Made by a program: the position numbers and the translations under genes. Shown one piece after another: positions 1 to 9,680 of a DNA stretch of 64,000 nucleotides. Source of the DNA: UBA1535 sp002323775 (GTDB lineage: Bacteria; Bacillota; Clostridia; Tissierellales; Sedimentibacteraceae); contig DAMAHZ010000009.1 in the NCBI GenBank assembly GCA_031993545.1, forward strand, positions 1 through 64,000, given 5' to 3'. The notes beneath the pieces were generated by a model, which was given only the letters and a program-made list of their open reading frames with translations, was not told the origin of the DNA and did not search any database. Numbering within the stretch: the stretch's first letter is position 1; each line of letters begins with the position of its first letter.

Positions 1-569
1 ATTAAGTCATACTGACCTGCTTTGCACTCTATATAGAGCTTTGCTTCATCTCCAATACCCATTTTTTCCTCATCGCATCTAAGCTTGATTTCGTAGTCCA
101 TGACTTCGCTTGTTATGTTATCGTATGAAATTTCTCCATCTGATAATAAATATGTATTAACGTTAAGGATAGCTTTATGAGGTATTTTGCTTCCCGAATT
201 TTCCAAAGAATTGTCTGTATATTTGTCATATAAGGCTAAATCAAAACTTAGAATATTTTCCGACATCGGAGAAAGTTTAAAATTATTTGCAAATAATATC
301 AAATTATTATTTCCAACCTTTTCGTTTGGCTCAACAACCTTTATAAATTCTGAAATTTCGCTATCCGGTCCTTCTACCTTGATATTGCCTAAATATCTTA
401 ATCCATTTGCAAAAGTGGAATTTAAAGAGCATATTTTGAAATATTCACTATAATTATTAATTATAATCTTTATTCTATAAACCCAAGCTGGGATAAAAGA
501 ACTATCTCTCAAACCAGCTCCTTTTAATATTTTTTTGGGGAAATATATTTTAACACTACAATCATTCAT
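1..569 (-). CDS. Unrecognised protein, N-terminal part (gene runs off the window)
   Basis: An open frame runs from an ATG at 567-569 to the left edge without a stop, giving about 189 residues. AGAAAGGA lies about ten bases upstream of the ATG. The protein starts MNDCSVKIYFPKK, has no signal peptide, and reads as alternating beta-strand-like segments (residues such as IKVEGPDSEISEF and AILNVNTYLLSDGEIS). That loosely recalls DUF11-type or isopeptide surface repeats, but this is an impression, not an identification. The 171-bp gap from the diguanylate cyclase gene upstream leaves open whether the two are co-transcribed. The C-terminus, which would show any sorting signal, is outside the window. 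Confidence 0.65.
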   Translation of the reverse strand, partial: MNDCSVKIYFPKKILKGAGLRDSSFIPAWVYRIKIIINNYSEYFKICSLNSTFANGLRYLGNIKVEGPDSEISEFIKVVEPNEKVGNNNLILFANNFKLSPMSENILSFDLALYDKYTDNSLENSGSKIPHKAILNVNTYLLSDGEISYDNITSEVMDYEIKLRCDEEKMGIGDEAKLYIECKAGQYDL

Positions 570-739
570 AATATTAGGTCCTTTCTGAAAAATTTACATC
601 ATACAGACATAATATTCCGATAAATTGCATATGTGCATAATTTGATAATTAGGATTTTACAAAAGTATTTTAAATATAGAATTCAATTTGCCTTATCTGT
701 TTTTGCTTCACAGCATAAAGATTCATCAGCACAGACCAC

Positions 740-2071
740 TTATTTAAGCTTGTTTTCTCTTTTATTCTCATACATTTTTTTATCAGCTTTTTTGATTGAA
801 TCATATATGGTATCTAAAGACTTAACTTCTTCTATTCCATAGGATATTGAAATTTTAAATTCAAATTGGTTTAAATCACTAATATTATGGTTTATTTTGC
901 TAAATATTTTATTGACATTGTCTGCACTTATTCCTTCATATACTGCAATAAATTCATCTCCGCCAAATCTTACTACGAAATCATTCTCATGCAAAGCACC
1001 AACTAAATTGTGAGTTATAAATTTTAGTACATCATCACCTATTTCATGTCCATAAGTATCATTGATGCTTTTAAAAGAATCAATATCTATCATCACAACA
1101 ACAAACTGACCTACTGTATCTTTATTTTTAATCCAGTTATCAAAATAAAACCTTGTATATGCTCCGGTTAAAAAATCATGATTGGCATAGTTCATACAAG
1201 TATCTCTGCTGTTCTCAATCTTCTGAATTAATCTATTTGCCACTTTAACTAAATTCATATGAATCATAAAAAAAATCAATACCAGACCCAATGTAAATCC
1301 AGTGATACTAAACAATGACACTTTATTGATATTCACAAAAACATCATTTGTCAATTTACTTATAAAAATTAAATAATTATTATCAATAGGTTTTGCTATA
1401 CACATGTAATTGTGCTTATTGATTGAGTATTTCTCATATATTTTCTCTGTTTTAATATTTTTTAACAACTGATTGTTGGACTTTATAATTTTAACATTAA
1501 ATCCGTCCTTAGACAATTCATTAAACTGTTCCAATATATTAACTACAATGATGTCATAAGCAATTAACTCGTTTTGAAATATAATCGGAGAGTAAACTAT
1601 TATTTTTAAGCTATCTACTTTTTCTTCAAATTTATATTCAATTTTCATTGGATTATTAAATAAACTCTTGTATTTATCAATATCTGCTTCCCCTTGATTG
1701 CATACGACCAATGGCTTATCAGATACATATCTTACAGCAAGGTTAATATTTTTAATTACTTTTACCCCATCATTATATTTTGATTCAGTTAGACTTACAA
1801 GCTCCGACCAGCTCAAATTATGGTTGTTAAAATCTACTATATAATCTCTTATAGCAGTTCTGCTGGATAGCCCATTTGCATTTGATACACAGCTATTGAC
1901 TAATGCAACAATAGTCTGTTGTTTCGATTTTGCAAGTAAAGCATAATTTTCTATTGATTGTTTTTTAAGCTCGTTTCTCATTGGAATAAAAACAATGAAA
2001 AATAGCAGTATTACTAAAACTGAAACAAAAGCAAAGTATCTCTTATTAGTTTTTAAAATAACCTGATTCAT
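740..2071 (-). CDS. Membrane-anchored diguanylate cyclase (GGDEF)
   Basis: Makes cyclic di-GMP from two GTP. Residues 12-30 and about 251-272 are membrane segments that enclose a roughly 220-residue extracytoplasmic region of no clear family, probably the sensor. The cytoplasmic GGDEF domain follows, with DFLTGAYTR near 299-307 and the active-site GGDEF at 370-374. The position of the inhibitory RxxD site, nine residues before GG, reads HEND, so the arginine needed for product feedback inhibition is missing. AGAGGGTGA precedes the ATG. It lies 44 bp downstream of the PAS-GGDEF-HD-GYP gene and may share its transcript. Confidence 0.93.
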   Translation of the reverse strand: MNQVILKTNKRYFAFVSVLVILLFFIVFIPMRNELKKQSIENYALLAKSKQQTIVALVNSCVSNANGLSSRTAIRDYIVDFNNHNLSWSELVSLTESKYNDGVKVIKNINLAVRYVSDKPLVVCNQGEADIDKYKSLFNNPMKIEYKFEEKVDSLKIIVYSPIIFQNELIAYDIIVVNILEQFNELSKDGFNVKIIKSNNQLLKNIKTEKIYEKYSINKHNYMCIAKPIDNNYLIFISKLTNDVFVNINKVSLFSITGFTLGLVLIFFMIHMNLVKVANRLIQKIENSRDTCMNYANHDFLTGAYTRFYFDNWIKNKDTVGQFVVVMIDIDSFKSINDTYGHEIGDDVLKFITHNLVGALHENDFVVRFGGDEFIAVYEGISADNVNKIFSKINHNISDLNQFEFKISISYGIEEVKSLDTIYDSIKKADKKMYENKRENKLK

Positions 2072-2115
2072 AGCTCACCCTCTTTTTTAATATTAATTAA
2101 TGTATAGTAATCCTT

Positions 2116-4668
2116 TTAAACGCAGGTATCCTCATCCATAATAGTGTTAATAAAGAGACTTGTTATAGTTGGGTCAAATTGAGAACCAGAATTCCTCTCA
2201 ATCTCAAGGAGCGCTTCTTTTCTGCTCATAGCCTTTCGATAAGCACGGTCATTTGTCATAGCGTCAAAGGCATCTGTTACTGCAAGAATACGACAAAGCA
2301 GAGGAATTTCTTCTCCTTTCAGTTTGCGTGGATATCCGTTTCCATCCCATCGTTCATGGTGTGAAAGAATATAGTCTGAAACAATCGCAAGCTCCGGTGT
2401 CGCTTGCGCAATCCTATAACCAATTTCCGGATGTCGTTTCATCTCATCCCACTCATCAGCAGTAAGTGTTCCGGGCTTTTTTAATATATTGGGGTTAATT
2501 CCAACTTTCCCTAAATCATGCAAAAGAGCAAGCAATGAGAGTTCATCCAGCTCTTTAGATGAAAGCCAAAGCTTTCTACCTATGGAATGACAATATGTCT
2601 CCATCCTTTTCGAATGTTCCTCTGTCTCCATACTTTTTTCATAAAGAGTCACAAGAAGCGTATTGATAATTGCATTTCGATAGCTTTTACCATCTAAAAG
2701 TTTCTGATGATACATATACTCCTCTGCTTCTCTTAAAGAGGTTTCAACGCTCTTTTCCATCGTGGCTTTTATCGCACATCCAAGTGAAAGACTAAGGTGC
2801 AAATCACTTCCGTCTATAGCGATGCGATCGCTTTTAATCTTTTGTATGATTTCTTCCGCCAATTTCAAATTAGTTTTAGGCATAAAAACAACAAATTCAT
2901 CACCGCCCCAACGTGCAATTAAGGCATCCTCATTGCAGTGTTTCTCAAGCAGTACAGCTACATGTTGTAACAGAGAGTCCCCAGCTTTGTGTCCAAATAC
3001 ATCATTAGTGATTTTTAGTCCATTAACATCGCCCATAATGATAGCTAACGGTAGGTTTTCAGCACAATCCAGCTGACCTAAAGCTTTTTCAACATATCGC
3101 CTGTTGTAAAGACCAGTCAAAGCATCATGATAGCTTAAAAATCGGATTTGCTTACTATGCTCTTTTTCATCGCTGACATCACGAAACACCATAACAACTC
3201 CATGAGTCTTTCCATCTTTTGTTTTTATAGGCGCTGCACTATCGGCAATAGGTATATACTGACCTTTAAGATTTACCAACTCTGTATGATTAGCCAGTCC
3301 AACAATTCGACCAGTTTCAAGCACTTTTTGAATAGGGCTGTCTACCGGCTGCCCTGTTTCCTCATTTTTTAGAATAAACACATCTGTAAAAGATTTACCA
3401 ATAGCCAAGTTGTTATCCCAGCACGTTAACTCCTGCGCAACATTGTTAAGATTAGTGATTATGCCGTTGTTGTCTGTTGTGACTACGCCATCTCCTATAG
3501 ATTGCAGAGTTGTTTTAAGCAGTTCCTTTTCTTGAAACAATTCGTTACGATAGACTTCTCGTTGTGTTGCATCAAATATAATAGAGTAGAGAAGCTTATC
3601 CTCACCATCATCAATTGGACATGAGTAGACATCCAACAGCCTAATCTCTCCGCTTTTTAATCGATATGGAATGGATGAAAAATAATTCTGACCTCTTAAT
3701 TCACTTTGGAATTTCTCCTCAAGCTGGTCGTGTGGGAGCATATTGATATCCTGAATTTTAAGCTTAAAAAGCTCATCTCGAGAGTAACCGTAAAATTTGC
3801 AGGCAGCTGGATTAGCGTCGACGATGCACCCAGATGCAGGATTAATAATAAGCTGGACTGCACTGTGCTGATTAAACATAGACTGCAAACGCTGGATAAG
3901 TGCATCATTTTCTTCTTCCATTTTTTTGAGTTTTGAAGCATCCTCGCTAGAGCATAAGAGATAACATTTCCCGTTTTTACTATATATCGGAGTAACCTTT
4001 GTTTTCCAAATATGTTTTCCTGATACAAATTTGAATTCCTGTTCATAGCTAGTCGGCTGTCCAGTATTTATGCTTTGCTCATAGTATTTTTGCAGTGTTT
4101 GTCCAACCTCCTCACCAACTACTTCAATAAGGTCTACTCCTTTTATATCCCTAAAACCTGTATAATTTTGATGAATTGCATTATTCTGTACATAGTAATA
4201 TTTCCCATTTCTGTATTCCAAAAGACTGACAGCATCATTAGTGCTATTAAACACAGTATTTAGATTTTCCAGTTCACGAGGAATCCCTTCGTCATTATTG
4301 ATAAATTCTTCATTTTCCTCTCGAATAACAATCATAAACGATATTTGATCTGAAGGAATAACTGTAATCTTTAAATATCTTGCAATCTCATCTATCCATT
4401 GTGTAATTTCCTGTGTCTTTCCGGAACAGACAATATCACTATAGAATGAAACCAAGTCAAAACCATTGTTCTTTATGCTTCGAAATATTTCCGAAGCTTT
4501 TTTCCCGATGACATTTTCTCTGTTCAAACCTGTCATATCTTCAAATCTTTGATTTATATCTAAAAATATACAATCTTCAGCTTTGTTGAAGCTGTTCATA
4601 AGTAATCTTAGATATCCAATGCCAAAAGGCAGAATATCATTGGTATATTGAATATAATTATCGCTCAT
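2116..4668 (-). CDS. PAS-PAS-GGDEF-HD-GYP cyclic di-GMP signalling protein
   Basis: An 850-residue cytoplasmic protein with no membrane segment. It has several PAS-like regions (about 20-120, 135-250, 265-375 and 390-500), then GGDEF at 588-592, then an HD-GYP phosphodiesterase domain with HD at 717-718, HHE from 770 and GYP at 778-780. Both the synthesis and hydrolysis motifs look complete, so it could make or break cyclic di-GMP according to PAS input. The RxxD inhibitory site reads NEDA, so it is lost here too. AAAGAGGGG precedes the ATG. The next gene upstream is a chemoreceptor 73 bp away. Confidence 0.92.
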   Translation of the reverse strand: MSDNYIQYTNDILPFGIGYLRLLMNSFNKAEDCIFLDINQRFEDMTGLNRENVIGKKASEIFRSIKNNGFDLVSFYSDIVCSGKTQEITQWIDEIARYLKITVIPSDQISFMIVIREENEEFINNDEGIPRELENLNTVFNSTNDAVSLLEYRNGKYYYVQNNAIHQNYTGFRDIKGVDLIEVVGEEVGQTLQKYYEQSINTGQPTSYEQEFKFVSGKHIWKTKVTPIYSKNGKCYLLCSSEDASKLKKMEEENDALIQRLQSMFNQHSAVQLIINPASGCIVDANPAACKFYGYSRDELFKLKIQDINMLPHDQLEEKFQSELRGQNYFSSIPYRLKSGEIRLLDVYSCPIDDGEDKLLYSIIFDATQREVYRNELFQEKELLKTTLQSIGDGVVTTDNNGIITNLNNVAQELTCWDNNLAIGKSFTDVFILKNEETGQPVDSPIQKVLETGRIVGLANHTELVNLKGQYIPIADSAAPIKTKDGKTHGVVMVFRDVSDEKEHSKQIRFLSYHDALTGLYNRRYVEKALGQLDCAENLPLAIIMGDVNGLKITNDVFGHKAGDSLLQHVAVLLEKHCNEDALIARWGGDEFVVFMPKTNLKLAEEIIQKIKSDRIAIDGSDLHLSLSLGCAIKATMEKSVETSLREAEEYMYHQKLLDGKSYRNAIINTLLVTLYEKSMETEEHSKRMETYCHSIGRKLWLSSKELDELSLLALLHDLGKVGINPNILKKPGTLTADEWDEMKRHPEIGYRIAQATPELAIVSDYILSHHERWDGNGYPRKLKGEEIPLLCRILAVTDAFDAMTNDRAYRKAMSRKEALLEIERNSGSQFDPTITSLFINTIMDEDTCV

Positions 4669-4741
4669 ATTAATTGCCCCTCTTTCCTATATATATACCA
4701 TTTTAGCAGAGTATTTGAGAAAATCTGCTGTCTGTTTCATA

Positions 4742-6427
4742 TTAAGAATTCAATTTAAACTTTCTAACTTCTTCACGCAATACAATCGCCTGAGCTGACA
4801 TTTCCTCACTTGTAGCGGAATTTTCCTCTGCGGTAGCTGCATTGGTCTGTACCACAGTGGATACTTGAGTGAGACCTTGCATAATCTGTTCAATTGCAAC
4901 AGCTTGTTCAGAGGATGATTTCTCAATTTTGACAATGCTGTCATTTGCTTTTAGAGCTTTATCTCCTACATCACTCAAAATTTGTGCAGTTTTGATTGTT
5001 ATTTGCGAGCCCTCAGCTACGGTGACTGTCGAACGCTGAATCAATTCTGCAGTCTGCTTAGCCGCTTCAGCTGATTTTGCGGCAAGATTACGCACCTCGT
5101 CAGCCACAACAGCAAATCCTTTACCGGCATTTCCTGCACGAGCTGCCTCAATCGCTGCATTCAACGCCAAAATATTGGTCTGGAATGCGATATCTTCAAT
5201 AGCTTTCGTTATATTTGCAATTTGAGTAGAAGAAGATTCAATATTTGTCATAGCTTCTGTAAGCTGTTCCATGTGTCTATTTCCATTATTTATTCCTATA
5301 CAAGCTTCCTCAACATACTGAGTTGCGATTTTAACATTAGATGAGTTTTCTTCAGCCTGTTCTGATATTATTGTAATTGAACTGCTCAGTTCCTCAACAG
5401 AAGAAGCCTGCTCTGTTGAACCCGCAGCAAGTTCCTGAGCCCCATTTGCAGCCTGCTCGGCAATGTCACTGACCTGCTCGGCAACATTATTGATAGTTTT
5501 CATAGTATGACTCAGAGCAGACACAGTATCCTCAATTGTATCCTTTAGTACCGCAAAGTCACCGGGATAATCTAAATCCACACTAATTTGCAAATCCCCT
5601 TTAGATATCCTTATAAATTTTCCAATTACATCTGCTAATATATTGCCTTGCAATTGATTAGATTCTTGAATGAGTTTTGCCATTTGTCCCATTTCGTCAC
5701 GACTTTCGTATTTAATCTCGCTCCTCATATTTCCCTTAGATATTTCTCCAAATACGTACGCAATTTCCTTGACTGGATTCAAGATGGATTTTCTTATTGC
5801 GATTGTTACCAATATCGTGAGTACAATAGAAATTACTGAGCATGAAATAAGCAGTATCCAAGCCCACCTCACAGCGTTTTGCGAATTGACTTTTTGCTGT
5901 GCCGCACGTTCATTTGCCGTATCAGTGAATTCTCTCAGAATTTCAGCTGTTTGATCGAAAGGAGGCATATATTGATTTAAAAACATCGTATATCCCTTTT
6001 GCAGGTTTGCATCAGATGGAATTTTTAGCAATTCTGTAATTTGCAGTCTTATTGAACCAGCCTGTTCTATTAATGCTTTTACTTCTCTAATTTTCTCATC
6101 ACGGTCTGTATTTCTTTGATTAGAGGCATATTTGTTAAGTTCATCAAGTGCTGCTTTTCCATCTTCAGCGGCCTGTGCCATTAAGATCTCTATTTGTTTT
6201 GCATCTTTTTCTGCAAAGGCCCTAGCCATATAACGCTGTGCTGATACGATATCCCTTCTAATTGTCCAAACGCTGGTGTTGTTTGGCAATGTATACTGTC
6301 CATATAACTCTACCTGTTGACTGATATCATCAATACTTTTTATGGAAAAAACAATAGATAACAGCATTAAAATAAGCACGATTCCAAAACCAACAATTAA
6401 CTTTTTACTTACAGATAAATTTTTCAT
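4742..6427 (-). CDS. Methyl-accepting chemotaxis protein (4HB sensor)
   Basis: Chemoreceptor of 561 residues. The first membrane helix is near 10-30. A helical extracytoplasmic region of four-helix-bundle type reaches about 185, and the second membrane helix is near 188-210. A HAMP linker follows, then the coiled-coil signalling domain with the conserved hairpin tip (QTNILALNAAIEAARAG, then GKGFAVVADEVRNLAAKS). The C-terminus REEVRKFKLNS has no CheR-binding pentapeptide. AGGAGG stands eleven bases before the ATG. The closely similar receptor at 55.3-57.0 kb shares the same C-terminal end but has a different sensor. A 19-bp dyad and a possible activator-dependent promoter lie upstream. Confidence 0.95.
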   Translation of the reverse strand: MKNLSVSKKLIVGFGIVLILMLLSIVFSIKSIDDISQQVELYGQYTLPNNTSVWTIRRDIVSAQRYMARAFAEKDAKQIEILMAQAAEDGKAALDELNKYASNQRNTDRDEKIREVKALIEQAGSIRLQITELLKIPSDANLQKGYTMFLNQYMPPFDQTAEILREFTDTANERAAQQKVNSQNAVRWAWILLISCSVISIVLTILVTIAIRKSILNPVKEIAYVFGEISKGNMRSEIKYESRDEMGQMAKLIQESNQLQGNILADVIGKFIRISKGDLQISVDLDYPGDFAVLKDTIEDTVSALSHTMKTINNVAEQVSDIAEQAANGAQELAAGSTEQASSVEELSSSITIISEQAEENSSNVKIATQYVEEACIGINNGNRHMEQLTEAMTNIESSSTQIANITKAIEDIAFQTNILALNAAIEAARAGNAGKGFAVVADEVRNLAAKSAEAAKQTAELIQRSTVTVAEGSQITIKTAQILSDVGDKALKANDSIVKIEKSSSEQAVAIEQIMQGLTQVSTVVQTNAATAEENSATSEEMSAQAIVLREEVRKFKLNS

Positions 6428-6506
6428 AAACCTTATTTTCCTCCTTATTATCGGATTTTCCGAATTTATTTAATTAATTATTCTATAGTATAAAATGTTT
6501 TTTTTC

Positions 6507-6525
6507 ATACTCTGTTCTGTAGTAT
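6507..6525. promoter_or_regulatory. 19-bp dyad, copy 1, at chemoreceptor promoter
   Basis: ATACT and AGTAT arms enclose nine bases. On the minus strand GAGTAT is followed by an A-tract and, about 15 bases on, by TATACT, a good -10 box. The dyad would therefore cover the -35 position, as expected for an activator site. Copy 2 lies at 6738-6756 in the same orientation. The neighbouring MalT-like regulator is the obvious candidate ligand; that link is inference. Confidence 0.4.
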
Positions 6526-6690
6526 TTTTTACAAAATTCTACATATTTTTCAATATAGACCATGTTACTTTCTAATTTTATGGAGATATTAAATCAATTA
6601 TTTTCCATTTTATGGCTACTGATAATGAAGATTAGAAACGATAAATTCTATATTTTGTTATTAAAACTAGAGATGTGGCTTTATTTAAAC

Positions 6691-6736
6691 AAAAAAATAA
6701 TCTACTGCATTAGATAGTACAATAGATTATTTTTTT
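6691..6736. terminator. Terminator after the MalT-like regulator gene
   Basis: Two perfectly complementary 14-base arms (6691-6704 and 6723-6736), each with a run of seven A or T at the outer end, enclose an 18-base loop. The symmetry would allow termination in either direction. It lies 32 bp beyond the stop of the regulator gene. Confidence 0.7.
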
Positions 6737-6737
6737 C

Positions 6738-6756
6738 ATACTCAATTATGTAGTAT
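6738..6756. promoter_or_regulatory. 19-bp dyad, copy 2, just after the regulator stop
   Basis: Same ATACT-N9-AGTAT dyad as at 6507-6525, with the same A-tract next to it. Centre-to-centre distance is 231 bp. It lies between the regulator stop and its terminator. A weak -10-like TACTAT follows at about the same distance as TATACT follows copy 1. Confidence 0.4.
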
Positions 6757-6768
6757 ATTTGGATTTTG

Positions 6769-9264
6769 TCAGAATTCTTTATTAGCAAGCTCTGTTTTTG
6801 AATGAATATCAAGCTTACTGTATACACTTCTAAGGATTGTCCGCACAGTTTTTTCAGAGATATACAGCTCAACAGCAATCTCCCTTGCACTCAACCTGCG
6901 TCTTGCAAGCAGAGCAATCTCTCTTTCTCTTGGTGTCAGCGGCGATTTATGAGAAATGATAGCTTTTCTGATGGTCTTCGTACCTCTTTCTTGACGTCTT
7001 CCAAGCTCAATTAAAGCATTTATGCTATTTTTGTCTGTTGTTGAGCTCTTTAAAGATTCCAAAACAGAATTTGATGTTCTTACTATTATGGAAAACGGAA
7101 GATAAATTTTATCTGGCAGTGCAATTACAAGAGCTTGCTTGAGATATTCTTGTGCCTCAAGGTAATCTCCATTATTAAATTTTGCTACAGTAAGAAAGAT
7201 AAGTTGATAAAGCTGTGGCATCATATACTTTATATTACCTGTCTGATTTCTTGACTCATCTAAAGCAATCTGGCAAACACCATAAAACTCATTATAATGT
7301 TTATCCATAAGTAAAAGCCTCAAGTGAAGTAGTAGTGCATGGGGAATAACAGGAGCGTTTAATACTTTTTTTATACTTTCTATGTCATAAAACCATGGAG
7401 CAACATAATCTTTGACTTGAAGAACAAGACTTATAATTGACATGCAATACTCCACTATACGCAATATGTATATACTGGAATTTTGCCTCGCATAATCTTG
7501 TATATTCTTTATTACTGCAAAATAATTTTCAACATCTCCTCGCAAGATAGCAATACGTGCAAGAACCAGTTCAGCACAGATACAAATGTCAATCTGATGG
7601 TAGCTACGTGCACTATACAGTGCTTTATGACATAGAATTTCAGCCTTATTATCTTCGCCCTGCATAAGCATTGCTTCCGCTTTTATAAGGTATCCCGAGC
7701 CTGCACCATGCCCACATGCTAACTTATGATATAAAGATTTACTTTCATTCATTTGCTTCAGCACATTTTCCAAATTGCCTGATTCACGCCAAAGCATGCT
7801 TAATACTGAGGTTGAACCAAATAACCATGGAGTGTTTGATTTAATCATATCAGTAGGTTTCTCCAAAAGTTCCCATGCTCTCTGCTGCAACTTTCTCATT
7901 TTATCAATATCGTTAAATTCCCCCAAGGAAGCTAAAACTGCATATTCACCATCTATTTTTCGTAATTGTTCTTGATTAAAACCCATTTCATTTTGAATCA
8001 CATGACAAATCAGTCTGCACAATTTTTGATATTCATTAAAATGCCCTCTCATTAGAGTTAGATAACCGAATACTATCATGGTAAATGGATACTTACACAA
8101 TATCTCATCTGGACATTCATTAATTAACGTTGTAAAAAAAACAATTGACATTTTTTCTTTTTGCTCATCCAAATACTCACGACTAAATGGTAAAGAAAAA
8201 ATGGAATCAAAATCTCTGAGCTTATAAAAAAATTCAGCAGCAGGAAAATACTGCGATATAGAAGCACAGGCAACTCCAGCTTTATAAAATATCTGTCTGT
8301 GGTAAGCCTCTGGCATTTGATCATAAAGGCGGTTTTGCAGATAGTTTTGCAAAATACTGTGAATACTGTAAAGATGTTTATCCGGAAGATATTTTATAAA
8401 ATCATTATTTTTAAGAAATTCCTCTATTCTCTCAGGAATGGTATCTTGATTTAACATGATAGCCGCCTGACGCACTGTAAAGCTTTTTAATACCGAAACC
8501 GACAGTAAAAAATCTTTTTCTTCCGATGTAAGATTGTTCCAGATAGCTTTTTCTACCAGCTTTTCAATATCAGTTGCAAGTTCAAGTGAACCTGTTTCTA
8601 TAAAATTTATCATTTGAAGACGAATAGCGGATACCCAGCCCTCAGTACTCATAAATATTTTTTCAAGTTCATCATCAGTCAGGTGAATACCCTCCATTTG
8701 AAACAAGCTAAAGGTGCCTTCTCTGTTAAAGAAAAATGATGCGGCATCAATATTATAAATACTACTATTATGAATTGAAATTTGCTGTTTAACTTCTAAT
8801 TGCTGAGTAATAAATATCATATGCAGTTTAGGGTTTTCGTGCATGGAAAAAACACTTATTAACTCAGATAGAATATCACAGTTAATAAGCTGATAGTTAT
8901 CTACCACTAAGTATGTTTCTGTCTCGCAATAAATATCTCTTAGATATGTAGCCATATAAAACAATGTGTCCATAGTAGGCATCTTAAGGTTTCTCAGATC
9001 ATTAGCTACCTTGTTATTTACATTTGAAAACAAATTACAAATCCCCATCCATGCTATAGAAGCAGGTTCACCAAGACATGTATACCAATATTCACGAGCA
9101 CGATGGGGCAGGTTCTTTTTAAAATATTCCCTGACGGCCGTTGTTTTCCCAAAGCCCGACGGTGCTTCCACAACAGTTAACGGATGCTGGGATATTTGGT
9201 CAAGCCGTCTTTTGAGCTTGTCCGAAAAATAATAATTATTTTGTTTACTTATTTTTTTTTGCAT
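6769..9264 (-). CDS. MalT-type LuxR-family transcriptional regulator (STAND ATPase)
   Basis: An 831-residue regulator with the MalT layout. An N-terminal NTPase has Walker A APSGFGKTT at 34-42 and a Walker B-like YLVVDNYQLI near 120. A long helical TPR-like middle region follows, and the C-terminus is a LuxR-type HTH (LTPREREIALLARRRLSAREIAVEL..SEKTVRTI). Family members use ATP and an inducer to oligomerise and activate promoters. The inducer here is unknown. GGAGG precedes the ATG by seven bases. The gene ends 341 bp upstream of a chemoreceptor start, and that gap holds two 19-bp dyads that could be its targets. Confidence 0.9.
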   Translation of the reverse strand: MQKKISKQNNYYFSDKLKRRLDQISQHPLTVVEAPSGFGKTTAVREYFKKNLPHRAREYWYTCLGEPASIAWMGICNLFSNVNNKVANDLRNLKMPTMDTLFYMATYLRDIYCETETYLVVDNYQLINCDILSELISVFSMHENPKLHMIFITQQLEVKQQISIHNSSIYNIDAASFFFNREGTFSLFQMEGIHLTDDELEKIFMSTEGWVSAIRLQMINFIETGSLELATDIEKLVEKAIWNNLTSEEKDFLLSVSVLKSFTVRQAAIMLNQDTIPERIEEFLKNNDFIKYLPDKHLYSIHSILQNYLQNRLYDQMPEAYHRQIFYKAGVACASISQYFPAAEFFYKLRDFDSIFSLPFSREYLDEQKEKMSIVFFTTLINECPDEILCKYPFTMIVFGYLTLMRGHFNEYQKLCRLICHVIQNEMGFNQEQLRKIDGEYAVLASLGEFNDIDKMRKLQQRAWELLEKPTDMIKSNTPWLFGSTSVLSMLWRESGNLENVLKQMNESKSLYHKLACGHGAGSGYLIKAEAMLMQGEDNKAEILCHKALYSARSYHQIDICICAELVLARIAILRGDVENYFAVIKNIQDYARQNSSIYILRIVEYCMSIISLVLQVKDYVAPWFYDIESIKKVLNAPVIPHALLLHLRLLLMDKHYNEFYGVCQIALDESRNQTGNIKYMMPQLYQLIFLTVAKFNNGDYLEAQEYLKQALVIALPDKIYLPFSIIVRTSNSVLESLKSSTTDKNSINALIELGRRQERGTKTIRKAIISHKSPLTPREREIALLARRRLSAREIAVELYISEKTVRTILRSVYSKLDIHSKTELANKEF

Positions 9265-9327
9265 TTATTTTCCTCCAATCTGCTAATGGAGAACATGCCT
9301 TTCAATTTTAAGTATTGATACAAGCAC

Positions 9328-9504
9328 TTATTTTTTAGAAGACTTTCTTCTCATATCATTCGGTTTTGGAGTATCTTCAGGAATTAACCAAAGATTCCCT
9401 TTTTTCACAACGCCTTTAATTCGGTCATTTGCACAGTACAGTGTTACCATTCTACTGCCGATACCCCATTTTTCTCCAGCTTCTTTTACTGTTAAGTATT
9501 CCAT
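9328..9504 (-). CDS. Small helix-turn-helix (excisionase/MerR-like) protein, 58 aa
   Basis: A short frame starting MEYLTVKEAGEKWGIGSRMV and ending PEDTPKPNDMRRKSSKK. VKEAGEKWGI followed by a second short helix and the wing-like KGNLWLIPED match the small excisionase/MerR-type DNA-binding proteins common in Clostridia, usually 55-70 residues long. GGAGATG lies a few bases before the ATG. Such proteins serve as excisionases or as small regulators, and no integrase is visible here to favour the first. It sits between the MalT-like regulator and an XRE regulator, all on the minus strand. Confidence 0.75.
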   Translation of the reverse strand: MEYLTVKEAGEKWGIGSRMVTLYCANDRIKGVVKKGNLWLIPEDTPKPNDMRRKSSKK

Positions 9505-9680
9505 TATAACATCTCCATTTCTTTTATTCTATCACAAAAAATTATATATTTCAATATATAGTAATATACTAAATGTAGAAATATATATTACCTTTTATTT
9601 ATTTGTAATTTGTTTTCATTACTTTACCATATTTTTAAAAAATCAAATATATATTCATCTAGTTTTTTTATATCATTTAG

